From Woeseiaceae bacterium (lineage in GTDB: Bacteria; Pseudomonadota; Gammaproteobacteria; Steroidobacterales; Woeseiaceae): a DNA stretch of 58,223 bases. The notes beneath the pieces are model-generated. The model saw only the letters and a program-made list of their open reading frames with translations, was not told the DNA's origin and did not search any database. Positions 9,047 to 20,760 of this stretch are shown here, piece after piece. Within the stretch, counting starts at the first letter, position 1, and each line of letters opens with the position of its first letter. Both the position numbers and the translations under genes were made by a program. The DNA is taken from assembly GCA_028279985.1 (NCBI GenBank), contig JANQMR010000029.1, positions 1 through 58,223 on the forward strand. Direction: 5' to 3'.

Positions 9047-11262
9047 AACGCGCGCTGTACACCCTGCTCGCCGTCAGCGGCGTCATGCTGGCATTGGTTG
9101 CGCTGTTCCTGTTGAGCGTCACGGCGCAGAACTCGGACGACTTCGGCCGGCTGCACAACGCCATCCTGACGATCAACATCGCCGGCGTGTTCATCCTGCT
9201 GGTGCTGGTCATCGGCAACCTCGCGCGCCTGTGGCGCGAGTACCGGGACCACGCGCCCGGCACCAAGCTCAAGGCCCGGATCATGGGCATGTTCGTCGGC
9301 CTGGCCGTGCTGCCGCTCCTGGTCGTCTTCTACTTCTCGATCCAGTTCATCAATCGCGGCATCGATAGCTGGTTCAACGTCGAAGTGGAAGACGGCCTGG
9401 AGAACGCGATCAACCTGGGCCGCGCGGTCCTGGAGGTGCAAAAGCGCGAGCACCTGGGCGCGACCCAGCGCATGGCCTCGAACCTTCGCAGCGTTACCGA
9501 GCAACGCCAACTCGTTTTCGAGGTCAGCATGTTGCGGCGTGAAAGCCGGGCTCGCGAGGTGACGCTCTACGGCGTCAACAACCGGATACTAGCAACCAGC
9601 TCCGACAGCGCCGCGGCCAGCCTGCCCGCACCGCTCAGGGAGGAGGTATTGCTGCAGATACGCCAGGGCCGGCCTTTCGTCAGCAGCGATCCGCTGGAAG
9701 GCGGCGGTTACGAGATTCGCACGGCCGTGCCGTTCACCGTTGCCGGCCGCGCCGAGCCGGTGGGTATCGTGCAGGCGCTGTATCCCGTCAATGAGCGCCT
9801 GGCGCAGATGAGCGACAGCCTGGAGAACTCGTATCGCGGTTACGAGAACCTGCTGTTGTTGCGCGAGCCGCTGAAAGCGACGTTTACGCTCGCGCTAACG
9901 GTCGTGCTGATGCTGAGCGGGCTCACGGCGATCTACGCGGCCTTCCAGCTTTCGCGCCGCCTGGTCGCGCCGATTCAGGACCTGGTCGCCGGCACCCGCG
10001 CGGTCGCCCAGGGCGATTTCGACACGCGCCTGCCGACGCCGACGCGCGATGAGATCGGGTTTTTGATCAGCTCGTTCAACGATATGACCCAAAGACTGGC
10101 CGCGGCGCGGCGCGAGGCGAGGCTGAATCAGGCCCTGGTCGAAGCCGAGCGTACCAATCTCGAAGTCATCCTCGCGCGACTGTCCACCGGCGTCGTGGCG
10201 CTCGACTCCGATTTGCGCATTCGCAGCGCCAACCAGGCCTCCGGCGCAATTCTGGGCGTCGATCTGGAAAACCGTGTCGGTGACCTTTTACCCGACGTGG
10301 CGCGCAACCAGCCGCTGCTCGAGCAGTTCGTGGACGTGGCCAGGGTTCATCTCGATGCCGGCGAGACGGAGTGGCGCGAACAGATCGTGTTGCGCGGCGA
10401 AGTGGGCCGGCGGGTGCTGACCTGTGCCTGCACCAACCTGCCCGGCGACGAAGGCCGGGCCGCGGGTTACGTCGTCGTCTTCGACGACATCACGGCATTG
10501 CTGCAGGCCCAGCGTGATGCCGCCTGGGGCGAGGTGGCGCGGCGGCTCGCGCACGAGATCAAGAATCCGCTGACGCCGATACAGTTGTCCGCCGAGCGCG
10601 TGCGCCGCAAGTACCTGGCGTCGATGGACCCCGAAGAGGCGCAGATACTCGATCGCGCGACGCACACCATCGTCCAGCAGGTTGCGGCCATGAAGGAGAT
10701 GGTGAACGCGTTCAGCGACTACGCACGCGCGCCGGACATGGACTTCGGCCGGTTCGACCTGGACAAGCTCGTGCACGAGGTCGTCGACCTGTACCGGGCG
10801 CAGGATCGCAGCGTCGAGATCGCCGCCAGCAGCGATCCGTCGATGCCGTTGCTCGAAGCCGATGCCGGACGGATACGCCAGATGTTGCACAACCTGATCA
10901 GGAATGCGATCGAGGCGCTGGAAAACGTCGATCGGGCACGCATCGACATACACGCCAGCAGCGCCGAGATCGGCGGTATCGAGATGGTGCAGATCACGGT
11001 CGAGGACAACGGTCCGGGTTTCGACACCGGGGCCGTGAGCCAGGTTTTCGATCCGTATGTCACCACCAAGCCCAAGGGCACGGGCCTCGGGCTTGCGATC
11101 GTCAAGAAGCTGGTCGAGGAACACATGGGGACGATCCGCGCCGACAATCGCCGCCGGGGCGGGGCAAGGATCAGTATCCGCCTGCCCGTCAACGAAGCGG
11201 CTCGCGAGGCGATGATCGCCAGGGTACCGGGGCGAGCCGATAAAAGGAGGGAAAGAGCATGA
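9028..11262 (+). CDS. ntrY: Sensor histidine kinase NtrY
   Basis: Membrane sensor of the NtrY/NtrX system, 744 residues. Membrane segments lie at about 11-31, 49-68, 84-104 and 286-308, with an extracytoplasmic domain between the last two. Then come HAMP (about 310-362), PAS (about 375-490), the phosphoacceptor His509 in [20 protein letters not shown] and an ATPase domain with N-box [11 protein letters not shown] (621-631), VEDNGPGFD and [11 protein letters not shown]. The frame stays open upstream, but the ATG overlapping the DUF4390 gene gives the expected membrane N-terminus. The stop overlaps the ntrX start (ATGA). Confidence 0.93.
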   Translation: MATRTLKRALYTLLAVSGVMLALVALFLLSVTAQNSDDFGRLHNAILTINIAGVFILLVLVIGNLARLWREYRDHAPGTKLKARIMGMFVGLAVLPLLVVFYFSIQFINRGIDSWFNVEVEDGLENAINLGRAVLEVQKREHLGATQRMASNLRSVTEQRQLVFEVSMLRRESRAREVTLYGVNNRILATSSDSAAASLPAPLREEVLLQIRQGRPFVSSDPLEGGGYEIRTAVPFTVAGRAEPVGIVQALYPVNERLAQMSDSLENSYRGYENLLLLREPLKATFTLALTVVLMLSGLTAIYAAFQLSRRLVAPIQDLVAGTRAVAQGDFDTRLPTPTRDEIGFLISSFNDMTQRLAAARREARLNQALVEAERTNLEVILARLSTGVVALDSDLRIRSANQASGAILGVDLENRVGDLLPDVARNQPLLEQFVDVARVHLDAGETEWREQIVLRGEVGRRVLTCACTNLPGDEGRAAGYVVVFDDITALLQAQRDAAWGEVARRLAHEIKNPLTPIQLSAERVRRKYLASMDPEEAQILDRATHTIVQQVAAMKEMVNAFSDYARAPDMDFGRFDLDKLVHEVVDLYRAQDRSVEIAASSDPSMPLLEADAGRIRQMLHNLIRNAIEALENVDRARIDIHASSAEIGGIEMVQITVEDNGPGFDTGAVSQVFDPYVTTKPKGTGLGLAIVKKLVEEHMGTIRADNRRRGGARISIRLPVNEAAREAMIARVPGRADKRRERA

Positions 11263-12626
11263 GTCACGCTCATGTGTTGGTCATTGACGACGAGGTGGAC
11301 ATCCGCGCCTTGATCCAGGAGATCCTGTCCGACGAGGGCTACGGGGTCGTCGCCGCGGCGAATGCCGCGGAGGCGCGTTCGGCGCGGGCATCCGGCAATT
11401 TCGATCTGGTTCTGCTCGATATCTGGATGCCCGACACCGACGGTATCACCTTGCTGCGCGAGTGGAGCGATGCCGGCGATCTCAACTGCCCGGTGGTCGT
11501 GATGTCCGGCCACGGCACCGTCGAGACCGCGGTCGAGGCGACCCGTCTCGGCGCGCACGATTTCGTCGAAAAGCCGCTGTCGATCGCCAAGCTGTTGCGC
11601 ACTGTCGAAAGCGCGCTAGAGGCGGGCGGCACGACGACGCTTGCCGGGCGCGGAATCCTGCCGCCGCTGTTGGCGCCGGTCGGCCGCAGCGCGCTGATGC
11701 GGCAACTCAGGGAAAAGGTACAGCAGTACGCGCGCCTGGATACGCCGGTGTTGCTGAGCGGCGAGCCCGGCACGGGCCGGGGCGCGTTCGCCCGTTACAT
11801 GCATGCGCTGAGCGCAAGGGCCGACGAACCGTTGATCACGGTGACCGCGGCCTCGATTACCGACGGTAACGCCGAGCGCAAGCTCCTGGGCGGCGAGCGC
11901 AACGGCGACGCCGAGCCGGGGTTCCTCGAACGCGCCGGCGGCGGCACCGTGGTCGTCGACGAGCTCTCCGATCTCGGCCCGGCCGCGCAGCGACTGCTAT
12001 TGGGCGCGCTGGAAGACGGCGCGTTCACTCGCGCGGGCGGCAACGAGCCCGTCAAGCTTCAGGCCAGGGTCGTAGCCACCGTCGCCGCCGACTACGAGGC
12101 GAAGTTCGAAGCGGGCGCGCTGCGGCGCGACCTGGTCTCGCAGCTCAACATCCTGAGCCTGCGCATACCGCCGCTCAGGGAATACTCGGAGGACGTGCCG
12201 GAGTTGCTGGCGTATTACGTGGACAAGCTGGTCGACTCGGAGGGGCTGGCCTTCCGCCGCTTCAGCGTCGCTGCGCAAAACCGGCTCAGGAACTACCCCT
12301 GGCCCGACAACGTGCGTGAGCTCAAGAATCTCGTACGCCGATTACTGATGACCGGCAGCGAGGACGACATCTCGCTCGAGGAGGTCGAGGCGGAGCTCAC
12401 GCCGGTGTCGCGGGGCGACGACATGCTGGTGAAACAGGACTTGCTGTCCCTGCCTTTGCGTGAAGCCCGGGAACAGTTCGAACGCGCTTACCTGCAACAG
12501 CAACTCGTGTTGTGCGACGGCAAGGTCGGCAAGCTCGCCAAACGCGTCGGCATGGAACGCACGCATCTTTACCGCAAGCTGCGCTCTTTGGGCGTCGACT
12601 TCAAGTCGGTGGGCTCGGAGGACTGA
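11259..12626 (+). CDS. ntrX: Response regulator NtrX with degenerate AAA+ domain
   Basis: Partner of NtrY. The receiver domain has Asp54 as phosphorylation site and Lys105. A sigma-54-activator-like AAA+ domain spans about 140-370, and a Fis-type helix-turn-helix closes the protein ([18 protein letters not shown]). The AAA+ domain is atypical. Walker A reads GEPGTGRG (168-175), so the usual Lys is Arg. No GAFTGA loop is present in the segment before Walker B (VVVDEL, 231-236). The text GAFTRA at 254-259 lies after Walker B, where other activators have a G-x-F-x-R motif. It therefore probably does not activate sigma-54. AAGGAGG lies 8 bases before the ATG. Confidence 0.92.
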   Translation: MSHAHVLVIDDEVDIRALIQEILSDEGYGVVAAANAAEARSARASGNFDLVLLDIWMPDTDGITLLREWSDAGDLNCPVVVMSGHGTVETAVEATRLGAHDFVEKPLSIAKLLRTVESALEAGGTTTLAGRGILPPLLAPVGRSALMRQLREKVQQYARLDTPVLLSGEPGTGRGAFARYMHALSARADEPLITVTAASITDGNAERKLLGGERNGDAEPGFLERAGGGTVVVDELSDLGPAAQRLLLGALEDGAFTRAGGNEPVKLQARVVATVAADYEAKFEAGALRRDLVSQLNILSLRIPPLREYSEDVPELLAYYVDKLVDSEGLAFRRFSVAAQNRLRNYPWPDNVRELKNLVRRLLMTGSEDDISLEEVEAELTPVSRGDDMLVKQDLLSLPLREAREQFERAYLQQQLVLCDGKVGKLAKRVGMERTHLYRKLRSLGVDFKSVGSED

Positions 12627-12727
12627 TGGATTCGCCGGCAGCAGCGGTTCAAGAACCGCTACAACTGAACGGGGTCGGCCCCGGTGCGGTGACCTCTAGT
12701 TTCGGCGTCGTCACCGGCCGGCGGCGG

Positions 12728-13345
12728 CTATTCGCCGAGCCGTATCCTCAACACGTCGATACGGGCGGCGCGAAGCCGGCTGCGCAGGAGATTGAGCTCG
12801 TCCAGGTCGTCGGTCGGACCGATGTGCACCCGGTGATAGGTCCTGCCGTTGACGTCGGCGACCTGGATGTGCGACTCGATACCTTGCAGTGCCAGTTCCG
12901 CCCGGCGCCGGTCGGCATCCTGGTAGGTGCTGAACGAGCCTGCCTGAAGCACGTATAGGCCGGGTTGGACGACGGCCTGCGGCTCGGTATCGCGCGTGAC
13001 GAGCACCCGCTCATCCGGTACCGCCACTTCCATCGTCTTTAACATCTCGTAGAACGTAAAGCGGCTCGTCTTGTCTTCGATTGCGGCGGGGTCGGTGGTC
13101 GGTGCGCCGACTTCACCATTGTCGTCGAGACTACTTTCCACCGCGCGGGGCGCCGGCTGCGGCGCCGTTGCCGCGGGCGGCTGTTCGACCCGTTCCGCCT
13201 GCCGCTCCAGGTTGCGCACGTGGATCGCAAAGGCGACCGACAGCCCTATCGCGAGGCCGAACAGCATCCAGGCCCAGCCGGGATAACCGGGCTGCCGGGA
13301 TCGTGAGGTCCTGCGCGTGGTCCGTCTTTTCTTGCGTTTGGCCAT
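12728..13345 (-). CDS. FtsN-like SPOR-domain protein
   Basis: A 205-residue inner-membrane protein of the FtsN type. It has a basic cytoplasmic tail (KRKKRRTTRRTSRSR), one membrane segment (about 24-43), a periplasmic linker and a C-terminal SPOR domain (about 128-203, starting PGLYVLQAGSF). SPOR domains bind denuded peptidoglycan at the septum. The ATG overlaps the argS stop (TGATG), with a GTG codon just before it as an alternative. An FtsN-like gene after argS is common in gammaproteobacteria. It is shorter than E. coli FtsN (319), so the symbol is withheld. Confidence 0.85.
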   Translation of the reverse strand: MAKRKKRRTTRRTSRSRQPGYPGWAWMLFGLAIGLSVAFAIHVRNLERQAERVEQPPAATAPQPAPRAVESSLDDNGEVGAPTTDPAAIEDKTSRFTFYEMLKTMEVAVPDERVLVTRDTEPQAVVQPGLYVLQAGSFSTYQDADRRRAELALQGIESHIQVADVNGRTYHRVHIGPTDDLDELNLLRSRLRAARIDVLRIRLGE

Positions 13346-15156
13346 CACATCGCCTCCGGTGCCGACACGCCTAGGATACCGAGTCCGTTTGCAATCACGA
13401 CACGGGTTGCGGCACAGAGGGTGAGCCTCGCGTCACGTAGCGGCGCGTCTTCGACGATGAACGCATGGGCGTTGTAATAACTGTGGAAGTCGTTGGCCAG
13501 GTCCCGCAGGTAGTGGACCAAGTGTTGCGGCGCGAGCTTGGCCGCCGAGAGCTCCAGCACTTCCGGGTAACGGCTGAGCGACGTCATCAAGGACCGTTCC
13601 TCGGGCTCGCAGAGCCGGTCGAGACCGGCTGGGCCGTTTTCGGCATCCCAAGTGAGCGATTTGTCGGCGAGCTGCCGGAAGACGCTCGCGATACGCGCGT
13701 GCGCGTATTGAATGTAGTAGACCGGGTTGTCGTTGCTGCGGCTTTTCGCGAGCTCCAGGTCGAAGTCCAGATGCTGGTCGTTGGAGCGCATCACGTAGAA
13801 GAAACGCGCGGCATCGTTGCCGACTTCCTCGCGCAACTGGCGCAAGGTGACGAATTCTCCGGCACGGGTGGACATCGCCAGCTTCTTGCCGCCACGGTAT
13901 AGCGCCACGAACTGCACCAGCTCGACTTCCAGGTCTTCGGCCGCGTAACCCATTGCCGTGAGACCGGCCTTGACGCGCGCGACATAACCGTGATGATCGG
14001 CGCCGAAGATGTCGATCAGGCGATCGAAGCCGCGCACGCGCTTGTCGTAGTGATAGGCGATGTCGGATGCGAAGTAGGTTTTCGCGCCGTTTTCGCGCAC
14101 GACGACCCGGTCTTTCTCATCGCCGAAGTCGCTGGCCTTGAACCAGGTGGCCCCGTCCTTCCGGTACAACATCCCGCGTTCGTCGAGCACCGCCAGCGCC
14201 TGGTCGATGCGCTCGTTCTCGATCAGGCTGCGTTCGGAGTACCAGCGATCGTAGTGCACGCCGAAGCCCGCGAGGTCGTCCTCGATGTCGTCGCGTATCG
14301 ATTCCATCGCCTGCCGCCGAACGGCGTCGAAGCCTTCCTCGCCGAGCAGCGCCCGCGCTTTCCCGATCAAAGCCTCGATGTGCGCCTCCTTGTCGCCCAC
14401 GGGTTTATCGCCCACGGGTTTATCGTCCACGGGTTCATCGGGCACGGGTTCATCGCCCACGGGTTCATCGGGCGGGACGTTTCTGAGCAGTGTATCGGCG
14501 TCAACGGTTGCCGAGGCATCGATCGTGATGTCGGCGGCGATGTCGCGGATGTAATCGCCGCGATAACCGGCGTTCGGAAAATCGAACTCCACACCCTCGC
14601 TCTCGAGCCAACGCAACCAGACGCTGACGCCGAGTATGTCCATCTGCCGCCCGGCATCGTTGACGTAGTATTCGCGATCCACCGGGAAGCCCGCCGCCTC
14701 GAGCAGATTGCCCACCGTTGCGCCGAAGGCGGCGTGACGGCCATGGCCGACGTGCAGGGGGCCGGTTGGATTCGCCGACACGAATTCGAGCAGAATCCTC
14801 GGCGTCTCCCTGACCGGCCGGCGTCCGTAGTTCTCCGCTTGTTCCAGCACCGCCAAAAGCTCGTCGTGAAAGGCGCGATCGACCAGACGGAAGTTGATGA
14901 AACCGGGCCCGGCGATCTCGACCCGGTCCAGCAACGCCGCCTCGGGCATGTGTGCGACGATGGTTTCCGCGAGTTCGCGCGGCTTGCGACGGGCGGGCCG
15001 GGCCAGGCGCATCGCAAGATTGCTGGCGAAATCGCCATGCTCCGCGTCCCGCGTGCGTTCGACCGTGGATTCGAGCGGCAGCTCGCCGAGCAGCGACCGG
15101 AGTTCCGGCGTCCGTTCGAGCGCCGTGTCGAGGAATTGTGCGATCAGGTGTTTCAT
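13345..15156 (-). CDS. argS: Arginyl-tRNA synthetase
   Basis: Class I synthetase that charges tRNA-Arg, 603 residues against 577 in E. coli. Seen are the N-terminal tRNA-recognition domain, the HIGH-type signature HVGH (135-138) in SANPTGPLHVGHGR, YYVNDAGRQ, and the C-terminal anticodon-binding helices (NPVYYIQYAHARI onward). The excess length is an acidic, proline-rich insert at about 209-256 after GDYIRDIAADI, made largely of five 15-bp repeats. Catalytic motifs are intact, so the enzyme is expected to work. It is 123 bases downstream of priA and overlaps the SPOR gene. Confidence 0.96.
   Translation of the reverse strand: MKHLIAQFLDTALERTPELRSLLGELPLESTVERTRDAEHGDFASNLAMRLARPARRKPRELAETIVAHMPEAALLDRVEIAGPGFINFRLVDRAFHDELLAVLEQAENYGRRPVRETPRILLEFVSANPTGPLHVGHGRHAAFGATVGNLLEAAGFPVDREYYVNDAGRQMDILGVSVWLRWLESEGVEFDFPNAGYRGDYIRDIAADITIDASATVDADTLLRNVPPDEPVGDEPVPDEPVDDKPVGDKPVGDKEAHIEALIGKARALLGEEGFDAVRRQAMESIRDDIEDDLAGFGVHYDRWYSERSLIENERIDQALAVLDERGMLYRKDGATWFKASDFGDEKDRVVVRENGAKTYFASDIAYHYDKRVRGFDRLIDIFGADHHGYVARVKAGLTAMGYAAEDLEVELVQFVALYRGGKKLAMSTRAGEFVTLRQLREEVGNDAARFFYVMRSNDQHLDFDLELAKSRSNDNPVYYIQYAHARIASVFRQLADKSLTWDAENGPAGLDRLCEPEERSLMTSLSRYPEVLELSAAKLAPQHLVHYLRDLANDFHSYYNAHAFIVEDAPLRDARLTLCAATRVVIANGLGILGVSAPEAM
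14396..14470 (-). repeat. 15-bp minisatellite inside argS, five units
   Basis: Five head-to-tail units of 15 bases, plus-strand form about CCCACGGGTTTATCG, with a few substitutions between units. Because 15 is a multiple of three, the array stays in frame and encodes a run of PV(G/D/P)D(E/K) pentapeptides at about residues 229-254 of ArgRS. Unit number could change without breaking the gene. Confidence 0.9.
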
Positions 15157-15279
15157 GTAGGCCCGCAGTGACGACTCAGCTTGCGTGACGGGCCGAAGGC
15201 CCGCGCCGGTTTTCGCGAGCCGGCCATTCTACAAGCATAGGCCGCGCGCCGTGCAAGCGTTGCGGCGGCGGCCCGTCTG

Positions 15280-17496
15280 TCAGAAAAGCCCGACCGGATC
15301 GACGTCCACCGACCAGCGCACCCGCCGTGCCGTTGGACTGTTTTCGAGTATCGGCCGCAGGCGCCGCAGCAACGCGTGCAGCGCGCCGCGGTCCCGGCTG
15401 CGCAACAGGAGTTGCGCGCGGTAACGGCCGGCGCGCCGCGCCAGCGGCGCGTCCACGGGCCCGAGCACCTCGATCGCCGAGCGTTCCGTATCGCTGACCG
15501 TCTCTCGCGCGTAATCGAGAAAAGCGTGCGCGTCGCCGCGCCGATGGGCCGACGAACGGATCAGCGCAAGCCTCGAAAACGGCGGCCATTGTGCCGCCTC
15601 GCGTTCTTCGAGCGCGCATTCGGCGACTGCGGGGTAACCGCCGTCGATCAGGCGTTTCCAGAACGGATGCGCGGGAAACGCGGTCTGAATCAGGACTTCG
15701 CCGCGCCGGTCCTCGCGGCCCGCGCGACCGGCGACCTGCACGATCGACTGTGCCAGGCGTTCGTCGGCGCGGAAGTCGGTGCCGAACAAACCCTGATCGG
15801 CGTTGACGACGCCCACCAGGGTCAGTTTCGGGAAGTGATGGCCCTTCGACAGCATCTGGGTGCCGACCAGGATGTCCGCCCCGCCTTCGACCGCTTCGGC
15901 CAGCGCGGCGTGTATCGCGCCTTTCGTCTGGGTGCTGTCGCTGTCGATGCGCCGCAGCCGGCGCTCCGGAAATCGCGCTTTCAGCGCCGCTTCCAGTCTC
16001 TGGGTACCGGCGCCCAGGGGTCGGACTTTGGCGCCGCACTCCCCGCAGGCCGGATCCAGGGGCCGGCTGCTGCCGCAATGGTGACAGCGCAGCCGTCCGT
16101 CATCCGCATGTACGGTCATGCGCGCGTCGCAGCGTGTGCAAACGGCGACATGACCGCAGGCGGTGCAGATCAAGGTCGGCGCGAAACCCCGCCGGTTCAG
16201 GTACAAGAGCGCCTGTCCGCCGGCCGTGACGTGTCGCTCTACCGCATCGGCCAGCACGTCGCTGAGTCCTTCGCGGTCCGCGTGCAGCGACAGGTCCACG
16301 AGCTCGATTCGCGGCGGGCGGGCGGCGCCGGCCCGCCGCGGCAGCGACAGGTGCGTATAACGGCCGTCCCTGCAATGCGACAGCAGCTCCAGCGACGGTG
16401 TCGCCGATCCGAGCACGATCGGCACTTCGGCTCGCGCGGCCCTGGCGACGGCGAGGTCGCGTGCCGAATACCGCAGTCCTTCATGCTGTTTCAGCGAGTG
16501 GTCGTGTTCTTCGTCGACGATGATCAGGCCGGGTCTCGCCAGCGGGACGAACACGGCGGAGCGCGTGCCGAGGATCAGCTTCGCGGCGCCTTCTCTGGCC
16601 AGGCGCCAGGTGTGGAGGCGTTCCCGGTCGCTGAGCGCGGAATGCAACAGGGCGGGTTCCTCCCCCAGGCGCCGGCTGAATCGTGAAACGAGCTGCGGCG
16701 TCAGGCCGATCTCGGGCACCAGCACCAGAACCTGGCGGCCGTCCGCGTGCGCACGCTCGATCAGTTGCAGGTAAACCTCGGTCTTGCCGCTGCCGGTGAC
16801 GCCGTCGAGAACGAAAGCGCCGAAACCATGCCGATCGTGCACCGCTTCCACCGCGGCTCGTTGCTCCGGATTCAGCACGGGCCCGGTTTCTGCCGGCCGT
16901 GCGTCCGCCCGTTCGAAGCTGTCGGCGCGCGTCTCGAAGCGCTTGGCCAGGCCTTTGTCGGTCAGCGCCTTGACGGCCCGCCGCCACCCCGGCTCCCTTG
17001 CGTTCAGCGTGTCGACGTCCAGACCGTCGTCGCCGGCGGTGCGCAAGGCGGCCAGCAGGCCGGCCTGCCGCGGCGCGCGTCTTGCCAGTGTCTCGATGTC
17101 CACGCCGGCCGCCGCCTCGCTGGCCGCAAACTTGACGTCGGCGGCGTGCTCGGCGGCGTGCAAGGAGCGGCCCCGGCGTAACAGCGCGGGCAAGGCTGTC
17201 GCAACGACCTCACCGATCGGGTGGTGGTAGTAGTCCCCGGTAAAACGGATCAGCCAGAGCTCCGGCTCGCCGAGCAGCGGCGTGTCGTCGATCACCTCGA
17301 GCACGCGTTTGAGCCGCTTGCGCGGCAGCGCGCTCGATTCGGCGACAGCCAGGATCAGGCCGATCTGCTGGCGGCGACCGAAAGGTACCCGCACGCGGAC
17401 GCCCGGCTGGAGCCTGCCTGTCGCCGGCGGCAGATAATCGAACGTCCGGGAAAGCGGGACGTCGAGCGCAACCCGGACGACCGGTTCCTCAGCCAC
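15280..17496 (-). CDS. priA: Primosomal protein N' (replication restart helicase PriA)
   Basis: 3'-5' DNA helicase that reloads the replisome at stalled forks. With the GTG at 17496 (VAEEPVVRVALDVPLSRTFD) the protein is 738 residues, matching E. coli (732). Walker A is GVTGSGKT (232-239) and Walker B is DEEH (328-331). Eight zinc-binding cysteines lie at 444, 447, 453, 456, 471, 474, 484 and 487. The frame stays open for 75 codons upstream, but that extension overlaps the pntA promoter region and resembles no PriA N-terminus. AAGG lies 9-12 bases before the GTG. Divergent from pntA. Confidence 0.95.
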   Translation of the reverse strand: MAEEPVVRVALDVPLSRTFDYLPPATGRLQPGVRVRVPFGRRQQIGLILAVAESSALPRKRLKRVLEVIDDTPLLGEPELWLIRFTGDYYHHPIGEVVATALPALLRRGRSLHAAEHAADVKFAASEAAAGVDIETLARRAPRQAGLLAALRTAGDDGLDVDTLNAREPGWRRAVKALTDKGLAKRFETRADSFERADARPAETGPVLNPEQRAAVEAVHDRHGFGAFVLDGVTGSGKTEVYLQLIERAHADGRQVLVLVPEIGLTPQLVSRFSRRLGEEPALLHSALSDRERLHTWRLAREGAAKLILGTRSAVFVPLARPGLIIVDEEHDHSLKQHEGLRYSARDLAVARAARAEVPIVLGSATPSLELLSHCRDGRYTHLSLPRRAGAARPPRIELVDLSLHADREGLSDVLADAVERHVTAGGQALLYLNRRGFAPTLICTACGHVAVCTRCDARMTVHADDGRLRCHHCGSSRPLDPACGECGAKVRPLGAGTQRLEAALKARFPERRLRRIDSDSTQTKGAIHAALAEAVEGGADILVGTQMLSKGHHFPKLTLVGVVNADQGLFGTDFRADERLAQSIVQVAGRAGREDRRGEVLIQTAFPAHPFWKRLIDGGYPAVAECALEEREAAQWPPFSRLALIRSSAHRRGDAHAFLDYARETVSDTERSAIEVLGPVDAPLARRAGRYRAQLLLRSRDRGALHALLRRLRPILENSPTARRVRWSVDVDPVGLF

Positions 17497-17625
17497 GGCA
17501 GCGCGACCTTGATTTTGACATCCCGTCGATCCTTTTGACTGACTGATCAATGTTGTTACAGTACCCGACTGCTCGATCCGGCGTCGCGTGGTCAGCCCTG
17601 CGAATCCGGCCTGAGCGATGCCAAG

Positions 17626-17655
17626 AACGAATGCCGAAAAAACGAATGCCGAAAA
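17626..17655 (+). repeat. Two exact 15-bp tandem repeats before pntA
   Basis: The unit AACGAATGCCGAAAA occurs twice in direct succession, and a weaker third copy (GCGATGCCAAG) precedes it. The array ends 14 bases before the pntA start codon, next to its ribosome-binding sequence. Confidence 0.85.
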
Positions 17656-17669
17656 CAAGAGGCCGTCGC

Positions 17670-19208
17670 ATGCAGATCGGAGTACCCAAGGAAACCCACG
17701 CCGGCGAAAAACGCGTGGCAAGCACCCCGGATGTCGCGGCGCAGCTCATCGGGCTGGGCTACCGTGTCGCGATCGAAAGCGGCGCGGGTACGCGGGCGAG
17801 TTTTTCCGACGAGGCTTACGAACGGGCCGGATGTGAAATCGTCGAGTCTTCCGGCGATGTCTGGGATCGTAGCGACATCGTGCTCAAGGTACGATCGCCC
17901 GACGCCGCCGAAACGCGCCGGCTTCGGGCCGGCCAAACCCTGGTCAGCTTCGTCTGGCCGGGACAAAACGCGGAGTTGCTCTCCGAACTGACGAATACCG
18001 GCGCCACCGTGCTGGCGATGGACAGCGTGCCGCGGATTTCGCGAGCACAGAAAATGGATGCGCTGAGCTCGATGGCGAACATCGGCGGTTATCGTGCCGT
18101 CGTCGAGGCCGCGCAGCACTTCGGGCGTTTTTTCACCGGCCAGATTACCGCCGCCGGCAAGATACCTCCCGCCAAGGTGCTGGTCATCGGCGCAGGCGTC
18201 GCCGGGCTTGCCGCCATCGGCGCGGCGCGCAGCATGGGTGCGATCGTGCGCGCTTTCGACACCCGGCCCGAGGTCAAGGAGCAGGTCGAGAGCATGGACG
18301 CCGAGTTCCTGATGCTCGAATTCGAGGACGAGGACGGCTCGGGCGAAGGCGGTTACGCCAAGGTGATGAGCGACGAGTTCATCAAGGCCGAGATGGCATT
18401 GTTTGCGGAGCAGGCCCGCGACGTCGACATCATCATTACCACCGCGCTGATTCCGGGCAAGCCCGCGCCGCGGCTGATTACGGCCGAGATGGTCGCGTCG
18501 ATGAAAGACGGCAGCGTGATCGTCGACCTGGCTGCCGAGCAAGGCGGCAACTGCGAGCTGACCGCGCCGAACGAGGTGGTGGTCGAACACGGCGTGTCGA
18601 TCGTCGGGTACACCGATCTGCCGAGCCGGCTGGCGACACAGTCCAGCCAGCTTTATGCCACCAACCTGAGGCATCTTCTGACCGACATGACGCCGGAGAA
18701 GGACGGCAAGCTCGTGCTGGACCTCGAGGACGAGGTCATCCGCGGCGCGACGATCTGCACCGGCGGCGAAACGATCTGGCCGCCGCCGGCGCCGAAACTG
18801 TCGGCAGCCCCGCCGAAGGCGGAACCGGCGCCCGCGCCCGTCGCCGAAAAAGCAGCGCCGAAACGCTCGTTCGTCGGGCCCCTCGTGACGATGCTGGCCG
18901 GCGGACTGGCCCTGTTGGGCCTGGGCGCGGTCGCGCCGCCCTCGTTCATGGCGCATTTCACCGTGTTCGTGCTGGCCTGTTTCGTCGGTTACATGGTGAT
19001 CTGGAATGTGACGCCGGCGCTGCATACGCCGCTGATGAGCGTCACCAATGCCATCTCCAGCATCATCATCATCGGCGCCTTGTTGCAGATCAGTTCCGGC
19101 GACGAGCTGATCATGTGGATCGCCGCGTTCACGGTGTTGATCACCAGCGTCAACATCGCCGGCGGCTTTGCCGTGACCCGTCGCATGCTCGGCATGTTCA
19201 GGAAGTGA
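17670..19208 (+). CDS. pntA: NAD(P) transhydrogenase subunit alpha
   Basis: Subunit of the proton-translocating transhydrogenase, which uses the proton gradient to drive hydride transfer from NADH to NADP+. 512 residues, the fused E. coli-type form. The N-terminal NAD(H)-binding domain I begins [20 protein letters not shown] and includes [14 protein letters not shown] proline- and alanine-rich linker is followed by membrane helices from about residue 400 to the end. The frame is open upstream to 17550, but the ATG at 17670 begins the conserved N-terminus and has AAGAGG 8 bases before it. pntB follows after 7 bases. Confidence 0.96.
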   Translation: MQIGVPKETHAGEKRVASTPDVAAQLIGLGYRVAIESGAGTRASFSDEAYERAGCEIVESSGDVWDRSDIVLKVRSPDAAETRRLRAGQTLVSFVWPGQNAELLSELTNTGATVLAMDSVPRISRAQKMDALSSMANIGGYRAVVEAAQHFGRFFTGQITAAGKIPPAKVLVIGAGVAGLAAIGAARSMGAIVRAFDTRPEVKEQVESMDAEFLMLEFEDEDGSGEGGYAKVMSDEFIKAEMALFAEQARDVDIIITTALIPGKPAPRLITAEMVASMKDGSVIVDLAAEQGGNCELTAPNEVVVEHGVSIVGYTDLPSRLATQSSQLYATNLRHLLTDMTPEKDGKLVLDLEDEVIRGATICTGGETIWPPPAPKLSAAPPKAEPAPAPVAEKAAPKRSFVGPLVTMLAGGLALLGLGAVAPPSFMAHFTVFVLACFVGYMVIWNVTPALHTPLMSVTNAISSIIIIGALLQISSGDELIMWIAAFTVLITSVNIAGGFAVTRRMLGMFRK

Positions 19209-19215
19209 GACCGGT

Positions 19216-20610
<1,395 letters not shown>

Positions 20611-20710
20611 CGATCCTGCGACGTCGATCGTCACGGAACTGTCACGGCTTGCCCCAATAATCGCCACCAGAAATCAGGACTTATTTGCTTTTTCAAGCGC
20701 GTTCTGCAAA

Positions 20711-20723
20711 CTAGTGTCCTGTC
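20711..20723 (+). repeat. Recurring 13-bp motif, copy 1
   Basis: CTAGTGTCCTGTC, found exactly again at 53012-53024 (inverted) and in near-matching form at 48482-48492 and 55773-55785. This copy lies about 40 bases before the HNH gene. All four copies are outside coding regions. Confidence 0.6.
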
Positions 20724-20760
20724 CGGCAGATCGTTGCAGGGACCGCATTAGGGGGTGCCG

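Noticed and set aside
14396..14470. Possible CRISPR array
   Set aside because: Units are 15 bases with no spacers and lie in frame inside argS. It is a minisatellite.
13990..15171. A 393-codon plus-strand frame over argS
   Set aside because: Antisense to argS; its HGFI repeats are just the argS minisatellite read on the other strand.
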